A stretch of DNA of 64,000 nucleotides from an uncultured Finegoldia sp. (GCF_947252345.1 NZ_CAMXVC010000002.1:25677-89676), one strand, 5' to 3'; positions 8,175-17,150 are shown, numbered from the stretch's first letter. The notes: a model not told the origin generated them from the sequence alone. Translations and numbers: made by a program.

Positions 8175-9482
8175 ATGAACATACAATTAGAATGCAAAAA
8201 ATATCAAAAAGAGTGCATCGATATATTTACAATATTTGATGCAAAACAAAATTTGAAATTTAAAGAGAGCGAATTTGTTGTCGGAGAAAATTTTGTACGA
8301 AAAGACAAAACCTACAAGTTTAAAACGAGATTAGAATTAAAAAAAATACTTTATCGCATATTTCAAAAGGAATACAACTACACAAATGAATGGGGAATAT
8401 TGACTGGAACAAAACCATCCAAGATTTTGAGAAATCACACAGATGAAGAATTAAAACAAATGTATCTAATAAGTGATGACAATTTGAAGCTTCTAAGAAA
8501 CATCGACAATCTGCAGTCCAAATTTCACTACGACGACAAAAATTACAATATATACATCAATATTCCATTCTGCCCCACTAGGTGTGAATACTGCTCATTT
8601 CCCACGATTGTCTTCAACAATAACGACAGAAGGAGAGAGTATCTAGGATTTTTGATGAGAGAAATTGAACAAACATCCAATCACTTAGATAAGAAAAAAA
8701 TAAAAACAATTTATGTAGGTGGAGGAACGCCGACAAGTCTTGACGAAAAAATGCTCGAAGATTTGCTCAAATTAATAGAAGAAAAATTCATATCGGAAAA
8801 TTTGCTAGAGTACACGTTTGAAGCCGGACGAGAGGATAGTTTGAATCGCACAAAACTTGATTTGTTAAAAAAACACAAAGTATCACGAATTAGTTTGAAT
8901 CCTCAAACATTCAATGAAAAAGCATTAGAAGAAATGGGCAGGAAACAAAACAACCATAATCTTATTGAATTGGTTGAACAATCCAAAACAATTGGATTGA
9001 CTGTGAATATGGATTTTATTTTAGGATTGGTTGACGACGATGTCAATGACACCATTGAGAACTTGAAGATATTAGAAACTTTAATGCCGGACAACATAAC
9101 GTTTCACACTTTGTCGATAAAAAATGGCAGCAAATATTCACAAAAATACAACAAGAATAATTTTGAAAAAAACACTGTAAAAGAGCAAATGAATCTAGTG
9201 AAAAAGTGGATGCAAAAGAATGGATACAAAGCGTACTATATATATAGACAGAAAAATATTCTGAATAATATGGAGAACATTGGATTTTGCAAAGACAATC
9301 CATCACGATACAATATTGTTATAAATGAAGAATTGGAAAGTATTCTTGGATTTGGAATGACTGCCAATTCAAAAATAATAAAAAATGATATAATAAAATA
9401 CACGAACTACAAAAATATAAGAGATTACGAAGAAAAATTGGATGAAATTATAAAAAGAAAGGTGGAGATAATTAGTGGCTGA
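8175..9482 (+). CDS. HemZ-like coproporphyrinogen III dehydrogenase family radical SAM protein
   Basis: A 435-residue radical SAM protein. The cluster motif is CX3CX2C in 'PFCPTRCEYCSF', followed by the glycine-rich 'YVGGGTPTSL' SAM-binding strand and the 'EAGREDS' and 'SRISLNPQTFN' motifs of the HemN/HemZ/HemW superfamily. A ~130-residue N-terminal extension precedes the radical SAM core, as in HemZ of Bacillus and clostridia. Classical HemN decarboxylates coproporphyrinogen III, but many HemZ-like proteins have no proven activity and no other haem genes lie nearby. Start could be TTG 8166 or ATG 8175; neither has a good ribosome site. It overlaps the next gene. Confidence 0.82.
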   Translation: MNIQLECKKYQKECIDIFTIFDAKQNLKFKESEFVVGENFVRKDKTYKFKTRLELKKILYRIFQKEYNYTNEWGILTGTKPSKILRNHTDEELKQMYLISDDNLKLLRNIDNLQSKFHYDDKNYNIYINIPFCPTRCEYCSFPTIVFNNNDRRREYLGFLMREIEQTSNHLDKKKIKTIYVGGGTPTSLDEKMLEDLLKLIEEKFISENLLEYTFEAGREDSLNRTKLDLLKKHKVSRISLNPQTFNEKALEEMGRKQNNHNLIELVEQSKTIGLTVNMDFILGLVDDDVNDTIENLKILETLMPDNITFHTLSIKNGSKYSQKYNKNNFEKNTVKEQMNLVKKWMQKNGYKAYYIYRQKNILNNMENIGFCKDNPSRYNIVINEELESILGFGMTANSKIIKNDIIKYTNYKNIRDYEEKLDEIIKRKVEIISG

Positions 9483-9855
9483 ACTGAAAAAAAGAGAGCA
9501 ATTTAACTCTGACAGAAGCGTTGTTTTTGAAACTATAAAACACCAAATTCTCGACAATTCAAAACCGACAGGTGTGAAAAATCAATACGTAATTGACAAT
9601 CTCGGTGTGACGATGACATACACAATTACAGAACACGTCGTAAATGAGAAATTTTACATCGATTTAAATTCAAAATCAATGGATGGTTTTTTGAGATTTG
9701 ATTTTTCTGACAATAATACGGGGTGTTTTGTCGACATAGATATGAAATTGAACAATAAATCAATTTTCGGAGGATTGATGAATTTCGTGATGAGTGTAGA
9801 CAAAATGGAAAACAAATTAATTTATGAGTTAAAAAAACACCTTGGAGAAATCTGA
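9475..9855 (+). CDS. Small hypothetical protein, possible SRPBCC fold
   Basis: 126 residues starting with GTG at 9475 behind AAAGGTGGAG (9459-9468); the frame starts 8 nt inside the hemZ-like gene. The strand-rich body and C-terminal helix ('SVDKMENKLIYELKKHL'), with alternating hydrophobics and no catalytic motif, resemble small START/SRPBCC (polyketide-cyclase-like) ligand-binding proteins. This is judged from fold pattern only. No signal peptide. Probably cotranscribed with the radical SAM gene, and ends at a terminator. Confidence 0.65.
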   Translation: MAELKKREQFNSDRSVVFETIKHQILDNSKPTGVKNQYVIDNLGVTMTYTITEHVVNEKFYIDLNSKSMDGFLRFDFSDNNTGCFVDIDMKLNNKSIFGGLMNFVMSVDKMENKLIYELKKHLGEI

Positions 9856-9866
9856 TAACAAAAAAA

Positions 9867-9901
9867 TGTCGCTGGACTCATCTGGCGGCAAATTTTTTTT
9901 G
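9867..9901 (+). terminator. Intrinsic terminator
   Basis: A 9-bp stem with three wobbles (9867-9875 with 9882-9890), 6-base loop and a run of eight T's. The rest of the 330-bp gap to the next gene (9902-10099) is AT-rich with no frame or riboswitch that I recognise. Confidence 0.75.
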
Positions 9902-10099
9902 TCCAAATTCCCCAAAATATTACAAAAAATTAATATTTCGCCTCGTTGTACTCATTAGACAAACAAAAACAAAAAAAGTTGTTACCTTTTTGTAACCGTT
10001 AGTTTTGCACGATTAATAAAATTTTTGATTTGTTTACGACAATACAAACAAAAAAATTGAAAATAAGTATCATAAATTCGCTCAAAAAAATCGCTCAAT

Positions 10100-10129
10100 T
10101 TGTTGAAAAATCTTTTCGTGTCCTATAAA
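10100..10129 (+). promoter_or_regulatory. Promoter of the 3D-domain gene
   Basis: TTGTTG (10100-10105), 18-bp spacer, TATAAA (10124-10129), about 57 nt before the start codon. Confidence 0.5.
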
Positions 10130-10185
10130 ATAGCCGAGTAGTAAAAATTAAATCAAATTAAATAAACAAGAAAGAGGAGATACAA

Positions 10186-11118
10186 ATGAATTATAAAAAA
10201 TTGATATTTAATTCTTCGGTTGTCATAATGACAAGTTTGTTAGCATTTGTACCATCAAATTCACAAGCAAAAGATTTGAATAATGTTAAAGTAGAACAAA
10301 AATCAAATGAAGATAAAAACACACAATCAAAAAAATATTGGCTCAAAGATGACACCGATTTGTTAGACAAAAAAAGTGAACATTCAAAGGCAATAGCTCA
10401 GCTAGAACAAGGCGACACTGTAATGGTAATCAAAATTGAAGAAGAATTTGCAGAGGTTGTTTTTGTAGATAAAGAAAAAGAGTTCAAGGGATTTGTGGAC
10501 AAATCATTGTTGTCACAAACAGAAATCAAGCCTGCTATTGATAAATTTGAAGGATGGACTAACAGCGATGCAAAAGTTTTTGAATCAAAAGATAAGGATT
10601 CAAAAGAGTTAGGAATTATCGACAAAGATGAAGAGATAAAAGGTCACAGTGAGAAAGATTTTGTTAGGATTATTTATTTCGGAAGAACAGCTTACATAAA
10701 GGCTGACAAAACCACAAAAGAATCACCTAAAAAAAGAGATTTGAGACTTGCAAGAGAAAGAAAAGCAATTTTAAAGAAACAAGAAGAACAAAAAAAGAAA
10801 GAACAAGAAAAACTAAATCAAAAACCTGTCTCCGGTAGAACAATCGTGATGCGTTCAACTGCATACACATCCGATCCAGCGGAAAATGGAGGCTGTTCTA
10901 CAACTGCTATGGGAACTGCGATAAGATACGGAGTTGTTGCAGTAGACCCTAACGTGATTCCATTGGGAACGAGATTGTACATCGAAGGATATGGATACGC
11001 AAGAGCAGAAGATACTGGTGGAGCGATAAAGGGAAATAAAATCGACTTGGCATTTGGTTCAAAATCTCAAAGCAATAATTGGGGAAGAAGAACTGTTAAA
11101 GTTACAATTTTAAATTAA
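10186..11118 (+). CDS. Secreted SH3 / 3D-domain protein, probable peptidoglycan-active enzyme
   Basis: A 310-residue exported protein. The N-terminal signal peptide has a hydrophobic core (residues ~8-24) and an A-x-A-like exit near 'SQAKD'. Two SH3-like segments follow (about 45-110 and 115-175), then a charged, Lys/Glu-rich linker (~180-210) and a C-terminal 3D domain (~215-310). The 3D domain carries the acidic triad context: 'TAYTSDP', 'GVVAVDPNVIPLGTRLYIEGYG', 'AEDTGGAIKGNKIDLAF'. It is shared by MltA and RpfB/YocH/YabE-type wall enzymes. Strong ribosome site AGAGGAG precedes ATG 10186. Likely trims or binds peptidoglycan; bond specificity cannot be read. Confidence 0.88.
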   Translation: MNYKKLIFNSSVVIMTSLLAFVPSNSQAKDLNNVKVEQKSNEDKNTQSKKYWLKDDTDLLDKKSEHSKAIAQLEQGDTVMVIKIEEEFAEVVFVDKEKEFKGFVDKSLLSQTEIKPAIDKFEGWTNSDAKVFESKDKDSKELGIIDKDEEIKGHSEKDFVRIIYFGRTAYIKADKTTKESPKKRDLRLARERKAILKKQEEQKKKEQEKLNQKPVSGRTIVMRSTAYTSDPAENGGCSTTAMGTAIRYGVVAVDPNVIPLGTRLYIEGYGYARAEDTGGAIKGNKIDLAFGSKSQSNNWGRRTVKVTILN

Positions 11119-11186
11119 AATTAGAATAAAAATTTTCAAAATTAAAATACAGCTATAATTTTGAAAAATTCTACGATAAATTTGAC

Positions 11187-11215
11187 GAGCGGTGAAAAAT
11201 CATCGCTCTTTTTAT
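11187..11215 (+). terminator. Intrinsic terminator
   Basis: A 9-bp stem (11187-11195 with 11200-11208, one G-T), AAAA loop, T-rich tail. The T tail abuts the -35 box of the carD promoter. Confidence 0.85.
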
Positions 11216-11243
11216 TTGACAAAAATAAAGAATATGATATAAT
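11216..11243 (+). promoter_or_regulatory. Promoter of carD
   Basis: Consensus TTGACA (11216-11221), 16-bp spacer, TATAAT (11238-11243) with an upstream TG. A second candidate, TTGAAT (11258-11263)-17 bp-TATAAT (11281-11286), lies just 19 nt before the ATG. Confidence 0.7.
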
Positions 11244-11304
11244 AAAAAGTTTTGTTGTTGAATTTAATCTTTTTTTAAGATATAATATATATTGAGGTGA
11301 TAGT

Positions 11305-11787
11305 ATGTTTAAAATAGGCGACAAGGTTGTTTATCCTATGCACGGTGCAGGCATAATTACCGAAATACAAAATAAAGAAGTCTTAGGGGTCAATAAAGAC
11401 TATTATATTTTGAAAATGCCAATGGGGGAAATGAAAATATCGATACCTGTTGATAAGATAAATGATATGGGAATAAGATTTGTAGCAGAAGAAGAAACTA
11501 TTCATTCATTGGTCGATGTTTTGAAGAATAGCTCTAGTGATTCTCCGTCTAATTGGAACAAAAGATATAAGGCTAATCTTGAAAAATTGAGGACGGGAGA
11601 CATAAAAGAGACTGCAATTGTGTATAAAAGTTTGTACGAATTGGAAAATTCAAAAGGCCTATCTATGATTGAAAAAAAAGTACTAAATACCTCCAGAAAA
11701 ATGCTAATCAGTGAAATTGCGAGTGGCTTGAACATTAAGCCTTCAGAAGCTGAAAGCATGGTTAATAAATTAATCGATTTGAACTAG
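11305..11787 (+). CDS. CarD/CdnL-family RNA polymerase-binding regulator
   Basis: 160 residues. The N-terminal ~55 form the Tudor-like RNAP-interacting domain ('FKIGDKVVYPMHGAGIITEI', 'YYILKMPMGEMKISIPVDK'), shared with the TRCF RNAP-interaction domain. The remainder is a helical DNA-contacting region with a conserved central 'R.KANLEKL.TGD' motif. CarD proteins stabilise open promoter complexes, particularly for housekeeping and rRNA genes. Start ATG 11305 follows GAGGTGA. The downstream YacL-like gene is 25 nt away, the same carD-yacL-ispD-ispF order seen in many clostridia. Confidence 0.93.
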   Translation: MFKIGDKVVYPMHGAGIITEIQNKEVLGVNKDYYILKMPMGEMKISIPVDKINDMGIRFVAEEETIHSLVDVLKNSSSDSPSNWNKRYKANLEKLRTGDIKETAIVYKSLYELENSKGLSMIEKKVLNTSRKMLISEIASGLNIKPSEAESMVNKLIDLN

Positions 11788-11812
11788 AATATTGGAAAGG
11801 AGGAATGGTGTT

Positions 11813-12919
11813 TTGTTCAGACGAGGGATGTCTATTTTGATATCTATTATTGGAGCGATACTGGGAGTCATACTTACAAATGTTGTTTTCAATAGTCTTA
11901 TTGACAAATCCGCAAACTGGATTGTAAAATCTTTGGCTATGATCGCAGCGGCAGTTATTTTTGGATTTATATTTTATTTATTAGCTCCGAAATTTATATC
12001 AATAGAATTAAAATTGATAGAATCTGTAGAAGATTCATTGAAGAAGTTTTCTCTGGTGGATATTTTAATCGGAACATTGGGACTTGTTATAGGACTAATA
12101 TTGGCTTTTTTGATATCACAACCACTGTTAAAGTTGGATATACCAGGGATTGGGACGGTGCTTACTGTAATCCTAGAAATCGTATTCTACATTGGAATGG
12201 GGGTTTTGGGAGCGAAGTTGGCTTTAAATTATCACGATGATTTTATTTCTTTTTTTGAAAAGATTAGAACGAGAGAAAAATCTCAGGTAAAATTTTCGAA
12301 TAAGGATTCCAAAGTTAAGCCGAAAATCGTCGACACGTCTACTATTATCGACGGAAGAATTGTCGACATATTGAATACAGGTTTTTTGGAGGGCAATTTG
12401 ATAATTCCCATTTTTGTAATAGAGGAGCTTCAACATATTGCTGACTCTGATAATTATTTGAGAAGGCAGAAAGGTCGTCGTGGTTTGGATATTTTGAAGA
12501 CGATGCAGACGGAGTATAAAGACAGAGTTAAAGTATTGGACAAGAGATATCCGAATATAGACAAGGTTGATTCTATGCTGATTAAAATGTCGGAAGAATA
12601 CAACGCAAATTTACTTACAAATGATTACAATTTGAATAAGGTTGCGAATTTACAGGAAGTTTTTGTCTACAACATTAATGACTTGGCAAATGCAATGAGA
12701 CCTGTTTTCGTGGCGGGTGAACCTATCAATGTGTCTATAATAAAAGAAGGAAGAGAAAACAATCAAGGCATTGGATATTTGGACGATGGAACTATGATTG
12801 TGGTGGAAGATGGCAAAAAGTATCTCGGACAGATTATTGAATGTACCGTTACAAGCGTCCTACAAACTTCCGCTGGGAAAATGATTTTTGCAAAAAAACG
12901 TGATAATGATGACAATTAA
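11813..12919 (+). CDS. YacL-like membrane PIN/TRAM-domain protein
   Basis: About 368 residues. Four hydrophobic helices (residues ~6-26, 36-56, ~80-105, ~115-140), then a PIN nuclease-like domain (~175-290; 'KIVDTSTIIDGRIVDI' with the first acidic residues, 'FVIEELQHIADS', 'DKVDSMLIK', 'NLLTNDYNLNKVA'), ending in a TRAM RNA-binding domain (~310-368). The family is YacL/MTH538-like; RNase activity is presumed from the PIN residues but seldom shown. I choose TTG 11813 as start because AAAGGAGG (11796-11803) lies 9 nt upstream; ATG 11828 would cut into the first helix. Confidence 0.88.
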   Translation: MFRRGMSILISIIGAILGVILTNVVFNSLIDKSANWIVKSLAMIAAAVIFGFIFYLLAPKFISIELKLIESVEDSLKKFSLVDILIGTLGLVIGLILAFLISQPLLKLDIPGIGTVLTVILEIVFYIGMGVLGAKLALNYHDDFISFFEKIRTREKSQVKFSNKDSKVKPKIVDTSTIIDGRIVDILNTGFLEGNLIIPIFVIEELQHIADSDNYLRRQKGRRGLDILKTMQTEYKDRVKVLDKRYPNIDKVDSMLIKMSEEYNANLLTNDYNLNKVANLQEVFVYNINDLANAMRPVFVAGEPINVSIIKEGRENNQGIGYLDDGTMIVVEDGKKYLGQIIECTVTSVLQTSAGKMIFAKKRDNDDN

Positions 12920-12930
12920 AAATTCAAACA

Positions 12931-12960
12931 AGAGAATTAGGTGACTAGTTCTCTTTTTTA
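12931..12960 (+). terminator. Intrinsic terminator
   Basis: A 10-bp stem with one wobble (12931-12940 with 12945-12954), GTGA tetraloop, T run. Separates carD-yacL from ispD. Confidence 0.8.
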
Positions 12961-13034
12961 TTTGAAAATTTTAACTTTATAAATTGTTTTTCAATTAAAT
13001 TGAGTTTTTTGATATAATGATTATGAGGTGTTAT

Positions 13035-13736
13035 ATGGAAAAATATATTTCAGCTATTATTACTGCAGCTGGCTCCTCTCAGAGAATGAACAAAAAAATT
13101 CCGAAGCAATTTTTAAAAATAAATGGCAAAATGATTTTGGAAATGACGTTGGATGTTTTTCAATCAATCGACGAAATAAAAGAGTTCATTCTTGTTATCA
13201 GAGAAGAAGACAAAAAATTTGTTGAAAATTTCATTAAAGAAAAAAAATACCGAGACATCACCATCGCAATCGGCGGAGATTCCCGAGAAAAATCTACATA
13301 TAATGGACTAAATAAAGTTAGTGACAAATGTGATTTGGTGATAAGTCACGATGGTGCGAGGCCATTTATCACACGTGAAAAAATTCTAGAAGCCATCAAT
13401 TCTATTGGGGATTTTGATGGACTTGTTGTGAGCGTGGCAGCGAAGGATACAATAAAATATGTCGACAGCGATATGAAAGTTGTCAACACGCCAAACAGAG
13501 CACATTTGTACATGGCACAAACGCCACAAGTTTTTAAATACAGTTCGATAAAAGACGCTTATAAGTTGGTTTTTGATGAAAAAATAAAAGTCACTGACGA
13601 TTCATCGTTGCTTGAAATTGTCGGTAAAAAAGTCAAAATAATCAACGGCGACTACACAAATATCAAAATAACAACACAAGAAGATTTGCTGCTTGGACAG
13701 CTAATAGCGAGAAAGAGAGATGAAGAATGCGAATAG
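13035..13736 (+). CDS. ispD: 2-C-methyl-D-erythritol 4-phosphate cytidylyltransferase
   Basis: Third step of the MEP isoprenoid pathway: CTP + MEP to CDP-ME. 233 residues with the nucleotidyltransferase opening 'AAGSSQRMNKKIPKQFLKINGK', 'SHDGARPF' metal/substrate motif, 'AAKDTIKYVD', 'QTPQVF' and 'TDDSSL'. The ATG at 13035 is chosen over the in-frame ATGs at 13017 and 13023 because GAGGTG (13025-13030) fits it. The extended -10 TGATATAAT (TATAAT 13013-13018) is only 17 nt upstream, so the leader is very short. It overlaps ispF by 10 nt. Confidence 0.95.
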   Translation: MEKYISAIITAAGSSQRMNKKIPKQFLKINGKMILEMTLDVFQSIDEIKEFILVIREEDKKFVENFIKEKKYRDITIAIGGDSREKSTYNGLNKVSDKCDLVISHDGARPFITREKILEAINSIGDFDGLVVSVAAKDTIKYVDSDMKVVNTPNRAHLYMAQTPQVFKYSSIKDAYKLVFDEKIKVTDDSSLLEIVGKKVKIINGDYTNIKITTQEDLLLGQLIARKRDEECE

Positions 13737-14206
13737 GATTCGGATTAGATGTACACAAATTAGTTGAAAATAGAAAATTAATATTGGGCGGAGTTCACAT
13801 TCCACACGACAAGGGCTTACTGGGTCACAGTGACGCGGATGTTTTGATACACGCGATAATGGATGCGATTTGCGGGGCTCTTTGCCTGGGAGATATTGGA
13901 AAATTATTTCCTGATACGGATATGAAATACAAGGATATTGACTCGAGAGTTTTGCTTCGAAAAGTTTACGAAATAATGGATGATATGGGATACGAAGTTG
14001 GAAATATTGATTCCACAATTTCATGTCAAAAGCCCAAGCTTCGTGACTACATTGATGATATGAGAGAAAACATAGCCTGTGATTTGCACACAGATGTTTT
14101 TAACATTTCTGTGAAAGCGACTACGACAGAAGAATTGGGATTTGAAGGTAGACGTGAAGGAATTACAGCAAACAGCGTCTGCATACTGAATAAAAAAGAT
14201 TTATAG
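13727..14206 (+). CDS. ispF: 2-C-methyl-D-erythritol 2,4-cyclodiphosphate synthase
   Basis: Cyclises CDP-ME 2-phosphate to MEcPP in the MEP pathway. 159 residues, the family length. Metal-binding 'GLDVHKL' (Asp8, His10), 'GLLGHSDADVLIHAIMDA' with the third ligand His, 'GDIGKLFPDTD' and the C-terminal 'KATTTEELGFEGRREGI' are all intact. Cotranscribed with ispD and 8 nt before mreB. Confidence 0.97.
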   Translation: MRIGFGLDVHKLVENRKLILGGVHIPHDKGLLGHSDADVLIHAIMDAICGALCLGDIGKLFPDTDMKYKDIDSRVLLRKVYEIMDDMGYEVGNIDSTISCQKPKLRDYIDDMRENIACDLHTDVFNISVKATTTEELGFEGRREGITANSVCILNKKDL

Positions 14207-14214
14207 GTGATAGA

Positions 14215-15258
14215 ATGAATTTTCGTAGAAAAATAGCGATAGATTTGGGAACGGCATCCGTGTTGGTTTATTTGCCGAACAAAGGAGTTGTTCTGAATGA
14301 ACCTTCAGTTGTTGCGATGAACAGCTTCAACTCGAAAATTATTTCCGTTGGAAAAGATGCGAAGAAAATTCTCGGAAGAACTCCGGGAAACATAATCGCA
14401 AAAAAACCATTAAAAGATGGAGTCGTGGCGGATTTCAATTCAACGGAAAAAATAATTTCGTATTTGCTCAGAAAAACACTAGGAAAATCGCTGATAAGAC
14501 CGGAAGTTTTGATTTGTGTTCCAAGCCAGATAACACAAGTTCAAAGAAGGGCTGTCATTCAAGCCTCAAAATACGCTGGGGCTTACAACACATATTTGAT
14601 TGAAGAGCCACTAGCTGCGGCAATCGGTTCGGGGATTGATGTGACAGATGCTAGAGGAAACATAGTCGTGGATATCGGCGGCGGCACAACAGATGTTGCT
14701 GTGATTTCTATGGGCGGAATTGTAATCAACAAATCAATTCCTGTAGCAGGAGATGAATTTGATAGAAGAATACAAGATTTTGTCCAAACAAAATACAATA
14801 TGGTAATTGGAGAATCAACTGCAGAAAAAGTCAAGATAAATGTCGGCAGTGCATACCCGAGAGATGACGGCGAACTTTACGAAATAAAAGGAAGAAATTT
14901 GGTGAATGGATTGCCAATGCACATTTACGTTTCATCAAAAGATATTTCAGTTGCGTTGAAAAAGCCGATAGACAAAATCGTGGATACTGTTCAGGAAGTT
15001 TTGGAACAAACACCGGCGGAACTAGCAGCCGATGTTTACGAACGAGGAATTATTATGAGTGGTGGAGGATGTCTTCTCAGAGGGCTCGATAAATTAATTT
15101 CAGAAAAAATCGGAGTTAACGCACGAATTGTAGATGGTCCAGTAACAGCCGTTGTCAGAGGAACTGGAAAATCACTTATGTGGCTTGATAAATTAAAAGA
15201 AGACAGCGACACACATCAGGATTTGAGAAGAAAAGTGATTGTAAGTAGAATGAGATAA
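14215..15258 (+). CDS. MreB/Mbl-family actin-like protein
   Basis: A 347-residue bacterial actin. Phosphate-1 loop 'AIDLGTASVLVYLPNKG', 'EEPLAAAIGSGIDV', 'VVDIGGGTTDVAVISMGG' phosphate-2 loop, and 'YERGIIMSGGGCLLRGLDK' adenosine motif are all present, so it should bind ATP and polymerise on the membrane to guide wall synthesis. It sits directly after ispDF (8 nt) with no mreC, mreD or rodA beside it, so it looks like a solitary Mbl-type paralogue. If the host is a coccus, as I suspect, its role is unclear. Confidence 0.93.
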   Translation: MNFRRKIAIDLGTASVLVYLPNKGVVLNEPSVVAMNSFNSKIISVGKDAKKILGRTPGNIIAKKPLKDGVVADFNSTEKIISYLLRKTLGKSLIRPEVLICVPSQITQVQRRAVIQASKYAGAYNTYLIEEPLAAAIGSGIDVTDARGNIVVDIGGGTTDVAVISMGGIVINKSIPVAGDEFDRRIQDFVQTKYNMVIGESTAEKVKINVGSAYPRDDGELYEIKGRNLVNGLPMHIYVSSKDISVALKKPIDKIVDTVQEVLEQTPAELAADVYERGIIMSGGGCLLRGLDKLISEKIGVNARIVDGPVTAVVRGTGKSLMWLDKLKEDSDTHQDLRRKVIVSRMR

Positions 15259-15342
15259 TTTTGTAATAATTTCAAATTGTACTCATTGTTTGCTAAATGT
15301 GATATAATAGATATATTGAAAATTTAATAGGGGGTATTTGAT

Positions 15343-15885
15343 ATGAAATTGATTACACAAGCAAACTTGCAATCAGCGTTTGGTGGAGAATCTCAAGCAA
15401 GAAACAGATACAACATTTGGGGGAATAAAGCTGAAAAAGACGGCTTTAAAAATGTTGCTAGATTGTTTAATGCTACTGCAGATGCAGAAAAAATCCACGC
15501 AGCTTTGCATTTCAACGCTATGAAGGGCATCCATGGGGATTTCGCAGTAACTAGCATGGCTGGTTTCGGAATTGGAAGCACTTCTGAAAACTTAGAAGGA
15601 GCAAGAAATGGAGAAATATTTGAAGCAACTGAAATGTATCCAGCATATATTGAAGTTGCAGAAATGCAAGAAGAAAAAGAAGCTGTAAGAGCGATGAGGT
15701 TTGCGGTTGAAGCAGAAAAAGTACACGCTGAAAGATTTGGAAAAGCAAAAGAATTTGTTGATGCTGACAAAGACTTAGAAGTTGAACAAATTTTACTTTG
15801 CCCAATTTGCGGCTATATTGGATTTGAAAAGATAGACTCATGTCCAATTTGCGGATGTAAGTCTGAAAAATTCATAGAATATTAA
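15343..15885 (+). CDS. Rubrerythrin
   Basis: Non-haem di-iron peroxidase of anaerobes that reduces hydrogen peroxide using electrons from rubredoxin or NADH systems. 180 residues: an N-terminal ferritin-like four-helix domain with Glu/His ligands ('GESQARNRY', 'ADAEKIHAALH', 'EMQEEKEA', 'EAEKVHAERF') and a C-terminal rubredoxin-type Fe(SCys)4 site with two CPICG pairs (about 148-151 and 164-167). Extended -10 TGATATAAT at 15300-15308 and a strong AGGGGG ribosome site imply high expression. An 11-bp perfect terminator follows. Confidence 0.95.
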   Translation: MKLITQANLQSAFGGESQARNRYNIWGNKAEKDGFKNVARLFNATADAEKIHAALHFNAMKGIHGDFAVTSMAGFGIGSTSENLEGARNGEIFEATEMYPAYIEVAEMQEEKEAVRAMRFAVEAEKVHAERFGKAKEFVDADKDLEVEQILLCPICGYIGFEKIDSCPICGCKSEKFIEY

Positions 15886-15890
15886 TCTCG

Positions 15891-15926
15891 ATATAAGCCG
15901 GTACATTTGCCGGCTTATATTTAATT
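15891..15926 (+). terminator. Intrinsic terminator after rubrerythrin
   Basis: Perfect 11-bp stem (15891-15901 with 15910-15920), 8-base loop, followed by TTAATTAT. Confidence 0.85.
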
Positions 15927-15941
15927 ATAGCGGAGGGAAAT

Positions 15942-16205
15942 ATGGTTGAAAAAAAGGTTTATATAAAAAACGAGATAGGTCTTCATGCAAGAGCCGCATC
16001 GAAATTATTAAACGATGCAGTCAAATACCAATCTAATATTGAATTAATCAAGGGAAACAAAAAATACAACGCAAAAAGTATAATCAGCATATTATCAATA
16101 TGCGCACAAAAAGGAACAGAACTTACTCTAAGATGTGAAGGTGAAGATGAAGATATTGCCCTCGAAAAGCTCAGCAATTTAATTGAAAATAAATTGGATT
16201 GTTAA
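15942..16205 (+). CDS. ptsH: HPr phosphocarrier protein
   Basis: 87 residues. The PTS phosphocarrier His is at position 15 ('GLHARAAS') and the regulatory serine at position 46 ('NAKSIISIL'), the exact HPr spacing, so this is HPr rather than Crh, which lacks His15. It passes phosphate from enzyme I to sugar EIIA domains; Ser46 phosphorylation by HPrK would serve carbon catabolite control. Enzyme I is not adjacent. CGGAGGG ribosome site. It stands alone between the rubrerythrin terminator and cdaA. Confidence 0.93.
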   Translation: MVEKKVYIKNEIGLHARAASKLLNDAVKYQSNIELIKGNKKYNAKSIISILSICAQKGTELTLRCEGEDEDIALEKLSNLIENKLDC

Positions 16206-16307
16206 AAATATTGTGAAAATGTTTTAGTGGTAAATTTTCAAAAAAGACGCAGAATTACACGAAAAATTAAGCACAATTTATGGTATCATATAATTAAAGA
16301 ACAATAG

Positions 16308-17150
16308 ATGGGAATGATTAATTTGGTTTTTTTGGATAAGTTTTTTAATATGGTCAACACGCTAAGATTCTTGGATATCATCGACATAGCCATAGTTGCG
16401 ATTTGTATTTACAAATTGTATATGATGATAAAAGAGACTAGAGCAGAGCAATTAATAAAAGGGCTTGTAATTATTTTTATATTCGTCAAAATAAGTGATT
16501 CGCTGAAACTATACACAGTCAACTGGGTACTCGAAAATATGATGACGGCGTTGGCTATTATGATTATCGTAGTATTCCAGCCTGAACTCAGAAAAATCTT
16601 GGAAACAATCGGAAGAAGTAATATACTTACAAAATCATTCGCCGATATTCGCGGAGAAAAAGTAAATAAGTGCGTGCAGGAAATTGTGCACGCAGTATTC
16701 TCACTTTCCAGACAAAGAATTGGTGCGTTGATAATTTTCGAGAGAAGTACAGGACTTGGCGATGTAGTTGAAACAGGAACAACATTAGAATCACAAATTT
16801 CAAGCGAACTTTTGATAAATATTTTCATACCAAATACCCCACTTCACGACGGGGCTGTTGTAATCAAAAATGATATTATAAAAGCGGCGGCTTGTTTCTT
16901 GCCACTATCAACAGAACAATCCATATCCAAAGAATTGGGAACAAGGCACAGAGCGGCTATCGGTATGAGCGAAAAAAGTGACTGCCTAGCACTAATTGTA
17001 TCCGAAGAAACCGGTGGTATATCCATCGCAGAGCACGGGAAAATCGACAGATACATTGATGAGCCAACATTGACCAAAATTTTGACAAAATTATACAATG
17101 ATCAAGATTCTTATATTTTCAACAGAAAGGAAATAGAAGATGAAAGATAA
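16308..17150 (+). CDS. cdaA: Diadenylate cyclase CdaA
   Basis: Membrane-bound enzyme making cyclic di-AMP from two ATP. 280 residues: three N-terminal membrane helices (~20-40, 45-65, 70-90), then the DisA_N catalytic domain with 'PLHDGAVVI' (DGA motif) and 'GTRHRAAIG' (RHR motif). c-di-AMP controls potassium and osmolyte balance and wall stress. Start uncertain: ATG 16308, ATG 16314 or TTG 16323; no clear ribosome site distinguishes them. The order cdaA-cdaR-glmM is the conserved Firmicute arrangement. Overlaps cdaR by 11 nt. Confidence 0.95.
   Translation: MGMINLVFLDKFFNMVNTLRFLDIIDIAIVAICIYKLYMMIKETRAEQLIKGLVIIFIFVKISDSLKLYTVNWVLENMMTALAIMIIVVFQPELRKILETIGRSNILTKSFADIRGEKVNKCVQEIVHAVFSLSRQRIGALIIFERSTGLGDVVETGTTLESQISSELLINIFIPNTPLHDGAVVIKNDIIKAAACFLPLSTEQSISKELGTRHRAAIGMSEKSDCLALIVSEETGGISIAEHGKIDRYIDEPTLTKILTKLYNDQDSYIFNRKEIEDER

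Noticed and set aside
9902..10185. Possible riboswitch (c-di-AMP type) before the 3D-domain gene
   Set aside because: Wall hydrolase genes often carry ydaO-type leaders, but none of its conserved blocks is present; only AT-rich DNA and a short GTTAC hairpin.
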